Positions 42,508-52,644 of a stretch of 64,000 nt of DNA are shown one piece after another. Position numbers and translations under genes: made by a program. The DNA is from Planctomycetaceae bacterium (GTDB lineage Bacteria; Planctomycetota; Phycisphaerae; UBA1845; UTPLA1), in contig WYBU01000105.1 of assembly GCA_011525745.1 (NCBI GenBank), positions 1-64,000 on the forward strand. The letters run 5' to 3'. Every line of letters starts with the position of its first letter. The stretch's first letter is position 1. The notes under the pieces are model-generated. The model made no database searches. It was not told the origin of the DNA and worked only from the letters and a program-made list of their open reading frames with translations.

Positions 42508-42680
42508 GATCTCATCCTCAGTTGCACGGAATGCGTTTCGTGACACGGCGGCCGTGCCGCGCGGGATGCAGTAGTCGCCATCGGCGCGTCATCAACACCC
42601 CGGCGTTTTGGTGATTGCGTGCAGCGGTCACGTCGGCAATAATACCAATCAGCTTCCCGTTCTCCGAGAAATGTCCGCTT

Positions 42681-44153
42681 ATGAATGTCCTACTCGTTTC
42701 GCCGGCCACTCCGGACACGTTCTGGAGTTTCAAGCACGTTCTTCCGTTCGTCGGACGCAAGGCGGCTTTCCCGCCGCTGGGGTTGTTGACCGTCGCGGCC
42801 ATGTTGCCCGGCGATTGGCGACTGCGATTGGTCGATCTCAACGTCACGACACTGACCGACGCCGATCTCGACTGGGCCGACTACGTGTTCGTCTCGGCGA
42901 TGATCGTTCACGAAGCGTCGGTGCGCCGAATCGCGGCGCGCTGTAATGCGAAATGCAGGCCCATCGTCGCCGGCGGGCCGCTCTTCACCACGGGCCATCT
43001 GCGCTTTCCCGAGATTCCCCATTTCGTCCTGGGCGAAGCGGAGAACATCATGCCGGCTCTGATCGCCGACATGCGGTCCGGCGAAGTTCGGCACACCTAT
43101 CAGGATTCGGCCAAGCCCGACCTGTCGCGCACGCCGTCGCCGCGCTGGAATCTCATCCGGCTGAAGGACTACGCGACGATGGCGGTGCAGTATTCGCGCG
43201 GATGCCCGTTCGACTGCGAGTTCTGCGACATCATTTCGATGTACGGCCGCACACCGCGCGTCAAACCGCCGGCTCGTCTGATCGCCGAACTCGAAGGGCT
43301 GCACGCCGCCGGCTGGAAGGGCGGCGTGTTCATCGTCGACGACAACTTCATCGGACACAAAGTCAAGGCCAAGGCGCTGCTGCGGGCGCTGATCGCCTGG
43401 CATCGGCGCGGCGGCACGGTCTTTCCGCTGCTGACCGAGGCTTCGCTGAACCTCGCCGACGATGCGGAACTGCTGTCGCTCATGTCGCGCGCGGGCTTTA
43501 AGAAAGTCTTCATCGGCGTCGAGACACCCGACGAGCAGACGCTCGCCTCGTGCGGCAAGGTGCAGAACACCCGGCGCGATCTGGTCGCCGCGGTGCGGCG
43601 CATCCAGCAGGCCGGGCTGGAGGTCATGGGCGGTTTCATCGTCGGATTCGACGGCGACGAGCATTCGATCTTCGAGCGGCAGCAACGTTTCATTCAGGAA
43701 TCCGGCATCGCCACCGCGATGGTCGGGCTGCTGACGGCGCTGCCGCAGACGCGGTTGTTCGCGCGGCTCAAGCGCGAAGGCCGGCTGCTGGGCGAAAGCA
43801 CGGGCAACAACGTGAACGCCGTGCTGAATTTTGTGCCGCGCATGGATCGCGAACAGCTTGTGCAGGGCTACCGCCGACTCGTGCAGCGGTTGTATGCGCC
43901 GGGCAACTACTATCGCCGCGCGCTGGCCTTTTTGCGGTGGTATCGCCCGCGCGGTCCGCGCAGCCGCCCAAGCCGTTCCGAATTGGGGGCGCTGCTGCGC
44001 TCGATGTGGACCATGGGCGTGTGCACGCCGGGCCGTCGAGCGTACTGGCAATTCCTGCTTCAGTCGCTGTTGATGTATCCGCGGGCGTTCGGCGCCGCGG
44101 TGAACCTCGCCATCAACGGCCATCATTTCCGGAAGATCGCGGCGACGTTGTAA
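42681..44153 (+). CDS. B12-binding radical SAM protein
   Basis: The 490-residue protein has an N-terminal cobalamin-binding-like domain (MNVLLVSPATPDTFWSFKHV, PPLGLLTVAAMLP, FVSAMIVHEASVRRIA), the radical SAM CxxxCxxC in YSRGCPFDCEFCDI, and a DUF4070-like C-terminal helical region (RMDREQLVQGYRRLVQRLYAPGNYYRRA). Such enzymes often methylate unactivated carbons, including hopanoids; the substrate here is unknown. ATG 42681 starts the first strand; an upstream frame to 42615 is not conserved-looking. Confidence 0.88.
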   Translation: MNVLLVSPATPDTFWSFKHVLPFVGRKAAFPPLGLLTVAAMLPGDWRLRLVDLNVTTLTDADLDWADYVFVSAMIVHEASVRRIAARCNAKCRPIVAGGPLFTTGHLRFPEIPHFVLGEAENIMPALIADMRSGEVRHTYQDSAKPDLSRTPSPRWNLIRLKDYATMAVQYSRGCPFDCEFCDIISMYGRTPRVKPPARLIAELEGLHAAGWKGGVFIVDDNFIGHKVKAKALLRALIAWHRRGGTVFPLLTEASLNLADDAELLSLMSRAGFKKVFIGVETPDEQTLASCGKVQNTRRDLVAAVRRIQQAGLEVMGGFIVGFDGDEHSIFERQQRFIQESGIATAMVGLLTALPQTRLFARLKREGRLLGESTGNNVNAVLNFVPRMDREQLVQGYRRLVQRLYAPGNYYRRALAFLRWYRPRGPRSRPSRSELGALLRSMWTMGVCTPGRRAYWQFLLQSLLMYPRAFGAAVNLAINGHHFRKIAATL

Positions 44154-44186
44154 ACGCGCGTGACCGTTGAGGCCGGCGCCTCCGTC

Positions 44187-44250
44187 ATTCCCGCGCAGGC
44201 GGGAATCCAAATGCGAGGAGACATCGCCAGGACCCCCGCCTGCGCGGGCG
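44187..44250. repeat. CATTCCCGCGCAGGCGGGAATC hairpin and inverted partner
   Basis: ATTCCCGC and GCGGGAAT (44187-44206) form an 8-base stem; CCCGCCTGCGCGGG follows at about 44233-44246. The latter word also occurs near 1476. A reversed copy of the GTGGGCCGCC hairpin family lies at about 44301-44338. Confidence 0.65.
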
Positions 44251-44342
44251 TGACGAATAAGGACGCCACGCTCGAAACCAGGGTTGGTCGACTCGATGTC
44301 CGATGATCGTGACCCGACCGTTTCGCGGTGGGCCGCCCGGCG

Positions 44343-44780
44343 TCAGACGAAACTTATTCCGTAGCGACGGCAAATCTGTCCCACGCGTTCGAGATCCGGC
44401 GGGCCGGATGGCAAGCGGGACAGTTCTTCAAACATCGTCTCGATGTTCCCCGGTGTGACAAAGACCAGCGCGCTGGCGGGGCCGTTGCCGGAGGCCCGAA
44501 ACGAGTGCGGCACATCGCGCGGAGCGAAGACGGTAGTGCCGCACGCAGCCGCCACGGATAGATCGGCGACGGTGAATTCCAGCGTGCCGGCGAGTACGTG
44601 GAACACTTCATCTTCGCGTGTATGAACGTGCCGCGGTATGCCCAGCCCGGCGGGCACATCCAACCTGACGAGCGACAGACCGTCGCCCGTGGCGGACCGG
44701 CTCATGAGCACCGTGTGCCCAATTCCGAGCACGTCGAAGCGGCGCGCCTCTGCCGGATGCGCAACGACGTGTGTGATCAT
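44343..44780 (-). CDS. Cupin-domain protein
   Basis: The 145-residue protein has a single beta-barrel cupin: RLDVPAGLGIPRHVHTREDEVFHVLAGTLEF supplies His, His, Glu and a later His, and APRDVPHSFRASG the last His, so a metal site appears intact. The C-terminal helix region is PDLERVGQICRRYG. Substrate unknown. It follows the lipoprotein gene by 25 bases on the same strand. Confidence 0.85.
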   Translation of the reverse strand: MITHVVAHPAEARRFDVLGIGHTVLMSRSATGDGLSLVRLDVPAGLGIPRHVHTREDEVFHVLAGTLEFTVADLSVAAACGTTVFAPRDVPHSFRASGNGPASALVFVTPGNIETMFEELSRLPSGPPDLERVGQICRRYGISFV

Positions 44781-44804
44781 GGCGTTTCCGTGCAGGAGGG
44801 GCCG

Positions 44805-45464
44805 TCAATCGGGCGAGGACTCGTCGCTCTCGGCGGGCGGCGGCTCCGGTTCCGCGGCGGGCGCCGGCGGGCCTTCGGCGCCGATGCGAACCGCGTCGGC
44901 CTCACCGCCTAACTCGACGGGCACGGTTTCATAGATGCCGCGCTCTTCCATCAGGGCGTCGGCCTTCGTCATCAGCGCGACGAGTTGGCCGCCCTTGATC
45001 GGAACGTAATCGGTGCCGGGATCGAGCAAATCGCGATAAACCAGTTCGCGATTGGCGTAGCGGCGGTCGCCCAGCCCCCACGAGGCGAAAAGCACGCGGT
45101 TCAGGCCGCCGCGCAGCCGGCAGATCTTGCACACCATCGCGGCCACGGAGCCGCGGTCGATCACGTGGTCCGGCTGGAGGTCCCACGCGGGGTTGACGAT
45201 CTGGCGCTGCACCAGTTTGTCGCGGCGCTCTTCGAACGATTTACACGTGTCCTCGCCGTCGGCCAGGATCAGCATGGCGCGGTAGGCCTCGTCGGTCGTC
45301 ACCAGCGGCACTTCGGCCAGATAATGCAGAAAGCCGTCGTCCGACAGCGTGGCGGGGTCGACCGGCGGCGCCGTCTTTCGCGGCGCGGCGCAGCCGGCCA
45401 CGAATGCCAGAATCACGGCCGGTAGCCACCATCCGCAGATTCGAGAAGCACAGATCGGGCACAC
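44805..45464 (-). CDS. Hypothetical lipoprotein
   Basis: From GTG 45464 the protein is 219 residues with a lipoprotein signal: hydrophobic LPAVILAFVAGC then AAPRK. AAGGAG (45473-45478) eight bases ahead supports this start over an upstream TTG at 45488. The mature part contains CKSFEERRDKLV and VCKICRLRGGLNR and ends with an acidic Pro-rich tail. No family is recognised. It is 10 bases from the outer membrane barrel gene. Confidence 0.65.
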   Translation of the reverse strand: MCPICASRICGWWLPAVILAFVAGCAAPRKTAPPVDPATLSDDGFLHYLAEVPLVTTDEAYRAMLILADGEDTCKSFEERRDKLVQRQIVNPAWDLQPDHVIDRGSVAAMVCKICRLRGGLNRVLFASWGLGDRRYANRELVYRDLLDPGTDYVPIKGGQLVALMTKADALMEERGIYETVPVELGGEADAVRIGAEGPPAPAAEPEPPPAESDESSPD

Positions 45465-45498
45465 GGGGCCGACTCCTTCAACAAACAACCGAGCAGTT

Positions 45499-46965
45499 TC
45501 AGAACGACCACGTCACGCCGGTCAGGGCGAAGGTGCGCGTCGTTTGATCCGAAAACGCGTCACCGGGGAAGAAGCTGCCGAAGCGGATCGTCCACGACAC
45601 GTCGCTGGTAATACGATAATTCGCGTAGTAATCCATTTCCCAGCCGACGTAACCGCTCTGCTGGTCGGCTAGCGGATCGCTGATGGCGGCGCGGCTGCGG
45701 TTCTTGGCGAACAGGAACCAGTCGGTGCCCAGTTCCAGGTTCTTCACTTCCTTGATGTCCGGGAACGGGCGGAACGACCCGCCCGCACGCCACACGTGAA
45801 TGTTGCTCAGCCGCGGGGCCAGCGCCAGGCCCGTGTCGCGGTAACCAAAGCCCACGAAGCTGTTGTCAACATGATCGCGGCGGTTGCCGCCGACGGCGTT
45901 GGTGGGGCTGCCGAGCCGGTCGGGATCGCCGCTGGCGAACATGTACTCGAAGACGAGCTTGGGCTGCGTGGGGTGCTCGATGAAGTACTCGAGCATCTGA
46001 TCGAAGGCCCAGGCCTTGATCTCGTCGGTATGCAGAAAGCGACGGTCGCCGTAACTCGTGCCGCGCTCGATGATCCACTCGGTGCTGTATCGCAGATTCT
46101 TCACGATCTCGCCGGTCGAGCCGAAGCCGAAATACTGCGAGTCATACTGATAGTTCTGAAGCAGATCGAGCGGGTCTTCGCTGGTGTGATCGCTCTGATA
46201 GGCCCAGTAGAAGAACGGCTCGTGCTTCTCAAAACCCTTGTACCTCTCCTGCAAGATGAAAAAGTTGCGGTTGCTGCTGTCCGCGACCGGGCGGCTGCGG
46301 TCGATGTTCTCGGTGCTGTCGGGCGTCTTGCCGGCGATGAACGTCGTTTCGAATTTGGCCCATTCGCCGATCAACGCCACGTGATCCAGCGGCAGTGCCA
46401 CGCCGTATCCCGTGCCGGTCTGCACGAAGTCGCGGCCGATGCGGAACTTCAGGTCGAACGGCAACTCGCGGTTTCCGTAGTACTGGGCGGCTTTTCGCAG
46501 GTCGAGTTCGTACCAGCCGCGCTCCAGGTTCGGCCCCTCGAAGTCGTCTTCGTTGGGCGTGTAGGAATCGCCGCGGTTCCAGTCGGTCCAGCCCATCTTC
46601 ATGCGGACGTAGCCGGTGTGAATCCCGCGGTCGAGCGACAACGCGCCATACACGCGCAGATTGGTCTGTCGCTGTGTGCGGCTGCTGTTGACGCCGTCGT
46701 CGAACATCATGATGTACGCGTCCCACCAGCCGCCCACGTCGAGACTGAAGCGGTCGGCGGTCGGAACCTCGCGGTCCAGCGCCTGTCGCGCCTGCTGTTC
46801 GATGAAGCGCTGACGATTGATGAACGCGTCGGTTTCACCGGGCGGCAGCCGCGGCTGATCGCCCTGGCGCGCGACGGCGTCGGATGCAAGGAAAAACCAC
46901 GGACCTGCCGCAACGAGGGCCAGGCCGACGGCGGAGCGAATGAGCGGGGGTCTCACAGGCCGCAT
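45499..46965 (-). CDS. Outer membrane beta-barrel protein, alginate-export-like
   Basis: The 488-residue protein has a signal peptide (VGLALVAAGPWFFLASDAVA) and long alternating aromatic-rich strands such as FSLDVGGWWDAYIMMFDD, WYELDLRKAAQYY and YVGWEMDYYANYRI, ending GVTWSF with a terminal Phe as outer membrane barrels do. The pattern is like alginate-export-type porins. ATG 46965 gives the signal peptide directly; a TTG at 46995 would extend it. The lipoprotein and cupin genes follow closely. Confidence 0.72.
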   Translation of the reverse strand: MRPVRPPLIRSAVGLALVAAGPWFFLASDAVARQGDQPRLPPGETDAFINRQRFIEQQARQALDREVPTADRFSLDVGGWWDAYIMMFDDGVNSSRTQRQTNLRVYGALSLDRGIHTGYVRMKMGWTDWNRGDSYTPNEDDFEGPNLERGWYELDLRKAAQYYGNRELPFDLKFRIGRDFVQTGTGYGVALPLDHVALIGEWAKFETTFIAGKTPDSTENIDRSRPVADSSNRNFFILQERYKGFEKHEPFFYWAYQSDHTSEDPLDLLQNYQYDSQYFGFGSTGEIVKNLRYSTEWIIERGTSYGDRRFLHTDEIKAWAFDQMLEYFIEHPTQPKLVFEYMFASGDPDRLGSPTNAVGGNRRDHVDNSFVGFGYRDTGLALAPRLSNIHVWRAGGSFRPFPDIKEVKNLELGTDWFLFAKNRSRAAISDPLADQQSGYVGWEMDYYANYRITSDVSWTIRFGSFFPGDAFSDQTTRTFALTGVTWSF

Positions 46966-47495
46966 CCCTTTCCACTCGTCCAGTTTGACTGGCAAGTCGA
47001 TCGGTGTTCAGCGAGGCCGATCTCGGGACGAACGTCGAGTCGTGGGTCCGTCGCCGCGCACGTGACGGCCCCTGCCCGCCGGAACGGGTGCATCATGTCA
47101 AGGGGCAGGCCAGATTGCAAGGGCAAACGGGGTTTTTCCGATCGGGCGCGAGAACGGTTACCGGCTTCCCGCCGGCGCGGGTACAACGGGGGCGGTCCCG
47201 CGAATCGCGTCAAATGATCCGGGCCTCAAGCGTCTGCGCCAGGGTCCACGCCGCCAAGCGCGATACCGACGCGCTGGCGCATGCGGCTCGGACGACTCGG
47301 TTTTCCCGCTGACCCGCGACGCATCCAGGCACGGCCAGGCAACCGCCGAAACGGATGGAAGTGGCTCGTGCTGCGCGGCGCGGCGGTCGCTCGTCCGTGG
47401 CGTCCGTTGCATTCAGGCATGTTTGGCTTTGGCTGTTGTTGCGGGCTAAACTGCCAAACGACGCGCCCACGGCGCGAAATATCAGGAGGCTTGCC
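46966..47495. other. 530-base divergent spacer between barrel gene and ferritin
   Basis: No gene is convincing. The right part carries the ferritin promoter and ribosome binding site. Confidence 0.5.
47423..47452 (+). promoter_or_regulatory. Possible ferritin promoter
   Basis: TTGGCT (47423-47428), 18 bases and TAAACT (47447-47452), 43 bases before the ferritin ATG. No clear Fur-box-like palindrome is seen. Confidence 0.45.
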
Positions 47496-47996
47496 ATGCT
47501 GATCACGGACGCCATGAACAAGAAGCTCAACGAGCAGATCGCCAACGAACTGAACGCATCGTACCACTATCTGTCGATGGCCTGCCGGTTCGACCACATG
47601 GGACTGAGAATCTTCGCCGCCCGGTTCGAGCAGCAGTCGGACGAGGAGCGCGGCCACGCTCTGCGCATTCTCAAGTACATTCAGGACGTCGGCGGCGAGG
47701 TGTCGCTGGCGGCCCTGGCACGCCCGCGGGACGACTACAACTCGGTTCTGTCGATCGTTCAGGCGGCGCTGGATTCGGAGATGAATGTTACGCGGCAGAT
47801 CAACGATCTGGTGGCGCTGGCCGATCAGCAGAACGACTATGCGACGCGCAGCTTCCTTCAATGGTTCGTCGACGAGCAGGTCGAGGAAGTACGGTCGATG
47901 ACGGATCTGCTTCAGCTTGTGAAAATGGCGGGCGAGTCGAGCGCGTTGCTGGTCGAAGCGCGACTGATGAAAATGATGGCGGCCAAGAAGGACTGA
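47496..47996 (+). CDS. Bacterial non-heme ferritin
   Basis: The 166-residue iron-storage protein has the four-helix ferritin signatures: LNEQIANELNASYHYLSMACRFD, EERGHALRILKYIQDVGGEVS and FLQWFVDEQVEEVRSM, which supply the ferroxidase Glu and His ligands. AGGAGG (47484-47489) before ATG 47496 fixes the start; the frame is open to 47355 but not family-like. It is a single gene. Confidence 0.93.
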   Translation: MLITDAMNKKLNEQIANELNASYHYLSMACRFDHMGLRIFAARFEQQSDEERGHALRILKYIQDVGGEVSLAALARPRDDYNSVLSIVQAALDSEMNVTRQINDLVALADQQNDYATRSFLQWFVDEQVEEVRSMTDLLQLVKMAGESSALLVEARLMKMMAAKKD

Positions 47997-48143
47997 TGCG
48001 CTTCCGTCGCGAAACGCGGGCTTGCGCCGTGCGGAACGCCACACCTGCCCCCGACTATCGGCACTCGAAATCAGAACCCGCCGCGCAAGCGGCGGGCCGG
48101 CCGCGGCACAGCGCGATCGCCTCCTGCTTCCGCACGCGATTAC

Positions 48144-49592
48144 TCAGCGTTCACCCAGCCGCTCCGGCATGTCGGCGATGACGTAGGCCATGACCGCCAT
48201 CGCGGCGGTCGCATCCGTCAGCTCGCGCGGGTCGACCTTATCCAGCGTGTCCCCGTGCGAATGGTGGTAGTCGAAGTACGTCGATCCATCGACTTCCAGG
48301 CCCATCAGAAAAACGCCCTTCGATCTCATCCGACCGACATCGGCGCCCGACCCGCCGCTGCGGATTCGCATCGGGCCGAGTTCCGACATCAGTTGTGCGA
48401 TGGCCCGCAGTTGCCGTTCGCCTGCCGCGGCCTTCGTGCGGTCCTCGCACTCGAACGAGAAACCGGTCGGCCGGAACCCGCCGGAATCGGCTTCGATCGC
48501 CGCCACGTGCCGGCCCATTTCGTGCGCGTGGTCCTCGACGTACTGCTTCGCGCCGTTCAGACCGTTTTCCTCGTTCGTGAACAACACCACGCGGATCGTC
48601 CGCCGCGGAATCAGCCTCAGCTTGCGCAGAATGTTGACCGCCTCCATCGACATCACGCAGCCGGCGCCGTCGTCGTGCGCGCCGTGGCCGACGTCCCACG
48701 AATCGAGATGCCCGCCGATGACCACGATCTCATCGGGCTTTTCGCGACCGCGCAACTCGGCTACCACGTTGGCGGATGAGACCATTCCCTCGTCGCGCGC
48801 TTCCATCCTCAGGTTCACCACAACGCGTTTTCCGCGCGCCGCCAGCCGCGCGATCATCTCCGCGTCCTCGATCGACAACGCCGCGGCGGGAATCCGACGA
48901 TTGCCATTGCCGTAACTCATCGCCCCCGTATGCGCCGATCGCAGGCTGCGGGCCGTGACCGAGCGAATCAGACACGCAACCGCGCCCTTGTCGGCCGCCA
49001 GCCGCGCCCCGCCGTGTCGAAAGCGCACGGTCTCGCCGTAACTGGAGCCTCGGATGGTGTCATACGGCGGCATCGGATTGTTGAACAACACGATCTTGTC
49101 GCGTACCGCGTCGCCCAGCGCGTCGAGTTGGCGCTCGTCGCCAACCACAACGACTTCGGCGGTGATGCCGTCGGCGGGCGTGGCGACCGAGCCGCCCAGC
49201 CCCAGCATCGCCAGCGGCGCGCGGCGCGGCTCGATCAGCTCCGCCGACTCGCGGCCGCGCACCCAGCGCGGAACCATGACGTGCTCGGCGCGGACGTTGT
49301 CCTGGCCGTCGGCGCGCAGCGCGCGAACGGCCCACTCGACCGCTTCGTCGAGCGCCTTCGAGCCGCTGAGGCGGTGGCCCACGTCGAGGCAGAGTTCCTC
49401 AAGCTTCGTATGGGAATCGTTGCCGGCACGGGCGGCGCGAATGATGCGCTCGGCGGCGGAACGGTAGCTGCTGAGATCGTTCGCCGGTTCGTCCGGTTGT
49501 CGAGCATCCAGCGAAGCGACCGCTGTCAACAGAAGGAACAACGTTGCGGAAACGGCCGCCGCGAGGGGTGTGAACCTGGTGCGTTCGTGCAT
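48144..49592 (-). CDS. Exported M28-family metallopeptidase
   Basis: The 482-residue protein has a signal peptide (about 1-31, ending LDARQ) and a protease-associated insert, then the M28 zinc sites: GGHLDSWD, AHDDGAG, TNEENG with the catalytic Glu, ADSGG and HHSHGDT. These are aminopeptidases or carboxypeptidases acting outside the cytoplasm. It ends the yidC-containing minus-strand group, 107 bases below yidC. Confidence 0.9.
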   Translation of the reverse strand: MHERTRFTPLAAAVSATLFLLLTAVASLDARQPDEPANDLSSYRSAAERIIRAARAGNDSHTKLEELCLDVGHRLSGSKALDEAVEWAVRALRADGQDNVRAEHVMVPRWVRGRESAELIEPRRAPLAMLGLGGSVATPADGITAEVVVVGDERQLDALGDAVRDKIVLFNNPMPPYDTIRGSSYGETVRFRHGGARLAADKGAVACLIRSVTARSLRSAHTGAMSYGNGNRRIPAAALSIEDAEMIARLAARGKRVVVNLRMEARDEGMVSSANVVAELRGREKPDEIVVIGGHLDSWDVGHGAHDDGAGCVMSMEAVNILRKLRLIPRRTIRVVLFTNEENGLNGAKQYVEDHAHEMGRHVAAIEADSGGFRPTGFSFECEDRTKAAAGERQLRAIAQLMSELGPMRIRSGGSGADVGRMRSKGVFLMGLEVDGSTYFDYHHSHGDTLDKVDPRELTDATAAMAVMAYVIADMPERLGER

Positions 49593-49699
49593 GGGATAAT
49601 GTGGTCCGGCCCGTGCCTTGCCCTTGATTCAAGAACTCGCCCGCGCGGGCGAGTCCGGTGCTCGACGCTCGCTCGTGCCGCCTGTTGATGCCGCGCCGA

Positions 49700-51847
49700 T
49701 CAGCGCCTGCCGGCGCGCTGCCGTGGGCGGCGATCGTCGGACGGCGGCCGGTTGGGCTTCTTGGCTTCCTCGGCGATTTTCTCGAATCGCTCCATCATGC
49801 CCGACAGCCGGCTGCGCAGCGCCGACTTGCGCGGCTTGGGCGCCAGTGCGTCCGAAGCGTGTATGTGCTTGCGAATCCACCACTGTTCGAGCATGCCGAA
49901 GACGTTGCTGGTGAAGATATACAGATTCAGGCCGCACGGAAAGTTGTAGAACATCAGCGCGAAGAAGATGGTCATGAAGTTCATCATCTTCTGCTGTTGT
50001 CGGAGCTGATCGGCCGGACTCGGTCGGCCGTCGGCGCTGGGCGTCGTCGGAACGGGCTTGTCCGGCTTGGTCAGCTTCTGCGTCAGCTTCTGCTGAAGGT
50101 ACATGGTCAGGCCCATGACGATCGGCAGCAGGTTGAACGACGAGATCGGCCCCGTCATCGCGCCCAGCAGCGGAATGTAGAACGAACCCGAGAAGCGGAT
50201 CATCGCATCGGGCGCCGCCAGGTCGCGCATCCAGAGAATGAACGGCTCGTGCCGCAGCTCGATCGACGTATTCAACGTGGTCCACAGCGCGACCCAGATC
50301 GGCATCTGGATGAACATCGGCAGGCAGCTCATCATCTGCCCGAAGGGATTGATGCCCGCTTCGCGATAGACCTGCATCGTCTCGCGATTCAGCGCCGCCG
50401 GATCGTTGCCGTACTTGGCGCGCACCGCCTCGATCTTGGGCTGAAGCGTCGCCATCTGCTTCTGCATGCGCATCATGCCGATCTGGCTGCGCTTGGTCAG
50501 CCCATGCAGCAGGGCGCGCACGATGATCACCATCACGACAATCGCGAAGCCGTAATTGTGAACGCCCGGCAGCACGCGATGCAGCAACGACAGCAGCCAG
50601 CGCATGGCCGCCGCCAGCGGCCGGAACGTCAGAAACGAGCAACTCTGCGGGACCGCGTCGAGCACCTCGGGGTAGCCCAGCGCGGCGTACCGCGGCGTGT
50701 CCTCGAAACGGCGGCGTTCCTTGGGACCCAGATACACGGACAACGGCGCGGCCGCGGTCGCGCCCGCGGCGAGCACGGGCGTTTCGCCCGGCGTGAACAC
50801 CATCGAAAACTGAATGTCGTCGTGCGCCTCGGAAATCGACGTGCGCGTAAACGCGGTCGCCTTGGCCGGACGCAGGCCGGCTTCGGACGCGACCGGCGCG
50901 ACGATGCAGGCAAACCACTTGTTCACGCTGGCCAGCCATTGCATCGACCGGTTGCCCAGCAAGTCCTGGCGGCGGTTCTCGGCTTTCAGCAGCGCGTGCC
51001 GAGTGTGCGTCTCGGTCTCGACGCCGTGGGCTTCGCGCATTCCGGCGATGATGAACTGATCGTCCGAGCGAATTTCCTCGTGCTTCATCCGGATCGGACC
51101 ATCCATCGTCAACGAGATCGCCAGCGGCGCGTCGGTAAGATTCTCGACGTCGTGCCGCAGCGCGAGATCGAACGCGCCGGGCGACAACGAATAGGTCTTG
51201 ACGATGCGCAATAAGGGTCGGCCGTCGTGCTGAAGAACGGCCTCGAACACGGCGCGCTCCGCGTCGCCATCATGCTCTTTGCGTGCGGCCCACTTGAGTG
51301 TGCTCAGGTCGATGTCCTGTTTGGCCTCAATCAACCGCAGGGTCGATGTGACGAACGCATGGGCCGTTCGCCCGGTCAGCGGATCGACCCAGGGTTGAAT
51401 CAGGTCATACGGATCGGGCGCCGGATCGCGGCCGCGCGCCACGCTGTTTCGATATGGCGTCAAGACGGCGTGCGTCATCGCCGCGCCGCGCGAAGTAAGT
51501 TGTACGCCGAGCCAGAACTTGCCCTTGTCGCCGGTTGTGACCGGATCGCGCGAGCCGAGCAAAATCGAGACCTCCGCGTCGTCCGGATCGCCGCCGACGA
51601 CGCGGTACCCAGGCTGCGCGGCCGGTTTGTCGCCGGGACCGGCCGCCAGGCTCGGCGCCGAGGCCGGCCCCGAAGCAACCGCGGATGGCGGAGCGGATTC
51701 GCCTTCTTCGGTGACGGCGACCGTGTCGGCGGAGGGCGGCTTTGGCGGGGGCGGCGGATACAGCGCGTTCATCACGCGCAGCCAGATAATCATGACGAGC
51801 ATTGAAATGCTCATCGCCAGAAGCAGTCGGCGAGTATGGGCGTCCAT
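49700..51847 (-). CDS. yidC: Membrane protein insertase YidC
   Basis: The 715-residue protein inserts and folds membrane proteins. It has an N-terminal helix (about 7-26), a large periplasmic beta domain (about 70-430) and the conserved core (about 450-650): VMVIIVRALLHGLTKRSQIGM with the functional Arg, KYGNDPAALNRETMQVYREAGINP, and CLPMFIQMPIWVALWTTL. The C-terminal tail is basic. The periplasmic domain is longer than in E. coli YidC, and rnpA/rpmH are not near. Confidence 0.95.
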   Translation of the reverse strand: MDAHTRRLLLAMSISMLVMIIWLRVMNALYPPPPPKPPSADTVAVTEEGESAPPSAVASGPASAPSLAAGPGDKPAAQPGYRVVGGDPDDAEVSILLGSRDPVTTGDKGKFWLGVQLTSRGAAMTHAVLTPYRNSVARGRDPAPDPYDLIQPWVDPLTGRTAHAFVTSTLRLIEAKQDIDLSTLKWAARKEHDGDAERAVFEAVLQHDGRPLLRIVKTYSLSPGAFDLALRHDVENLTDAPLAISLTMDGPIRMKHEEIRSDDQFIIAGMREAHGVETETHTRHALLKAENRRQDLLGNRSMQWLASVNKWFACIVAPVASEAGLRPAKATAFTRTSISEAHDDIQFSMVFTPGETPVLAAGATAAAPLSVYLGPKERRRFEDTPRYAALGYPEVLDAVPQSCSFLTFRPLAAAMRWLLSLLHRVLPGVHNYGFAIVVMVIIVRALLHGLTKRSQIGMMRMQKQMATLQPKIEAVRAKYGNDPAALNRETMQVYREAGINPFGQMMSCLPMFIQMPIWVALWTTLNTSIELRHEPFILWMRDLAAPDAMIRFSGSFYIPLLGAMTGPISSFNLLPIVMGLTMYLQQKLTQKLTKPDKPVPTTPSADGRPSPADQLRQQQKMMNFMTIFFALMFYNFPCGLNLYIFTSNVFGMLEQWWIRKHIHASDALAPKPRKSALRSRLSGMMERFEKIAEEAKKPNRPPSDDRRPRQRAGRR

Positions 51848-51871
51848 GACGTGATTCAGGCGGCGCGCCGC

Positions 51872-52636
51872 CTAACGGCCCTCCCGCAAGCGTGCCCCGA
51901 GGAAATCGTCCAGCAGCGGGTTGGCCTGGATTTTCGCCACGGTGGTGTCGATGTCGTACTCGATGCGGATGAATTCCAGTTGATCGTCATTGACAATGAC
52001 GTAGCTGGCGCGGGGATCGCGGTCACGCGGCTGACCCACGCTGCCGACGTTGACGATGACTTTCTCGTCGCCCAGCACGAATTTCCGCGGCTCGGGCAGT
52101 TCGTTCGGCGGCTCGAAATAAGGGTCGTCGACGAAGACGCCCGGCACGTGCGTGTGCCCCACGAAGCACGTCGTGTGCTCCATGCGGTCGAAATTCTGTA
52201 GCAGCTTTTGTGGATTGGTGATCACGTCGTCGGGAAACAGGTACTCGTTGATCGGTTTGCGCGGCGAGCCGTGAACGAACAGCATGTCGCCCACTTCCAT
52301 CCGAATCGCCATGGCGCCCAGAAACTCCCATCGGCGATTGCGCCGCGCGACGTCCGGCTCGTCCTCGAACACCTGCCTCGTCCAGAAGGCCGCCCGCTCG
52401 GCCGCGAGGTTGAAGTTGAACGGCTCATAGAACACCGCGTGGTCGTGATTGCCGCACAGGCAGAACTCGACCCGCTCGGCGATCATGTCCAGGCACGCGG
52501 CCGGATCGGGTCCGTAGCCGATCACGTCGCCCAGACAAACAATGCGCTTGATGCCCCGGCGGTCGATGTCCTCAAGGACCGTCCGAAGCGCTTCGGCGTT
52601 GCCGTGGATGTCCGAAATAATTGCCAGAGTCGCCAT
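51872..52636 (-). CDS. Calcineurin-like metallophosphoesterase
   Basis: The 254-residue enzyme has all motifs of the YfcE-like group: ISDIHGN, CLGDVIGYGPDP, CGNHDHA, FVHGSPRKP, and VGHTHVPG. These bind two metals and hydrolyse phosphodiesters; the substrate is unknown. The gene lies between the Trm112-like gene and yidC, spaced 8 and 24 bases, which suggests cotranscription. Confidence 0.9.
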   Translation of the reverse strand: MATLAIISDIHGNAEALRTVLEDIDRRGIKRIVCLGDVIGYGPDPAACLDMIAERVEFCLCGNHDHAVFYEPFNFNLAAERAAFWTRQVFEDEPDVARRNRRWEFLGAMAIRMEVGDMLFVHGSPRKPINEYLFPDDVITNPQKLLQNFDRMEHTTCFVGHTHVPGVFVDDPYFEPPNELPEPRKFVLGDEKVIVNVGSVGQPRDRDPRASYVIVNDDQLEFIRIEYDIDTTVAKIQANPLLDDFLGARLREGR

Positions 52637-52644
52637 GACGCCGC

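Noticed and set aside
49658-51214. 518-codon plus-strand open frame
   Set aside because: Antisense shadow of yidC.
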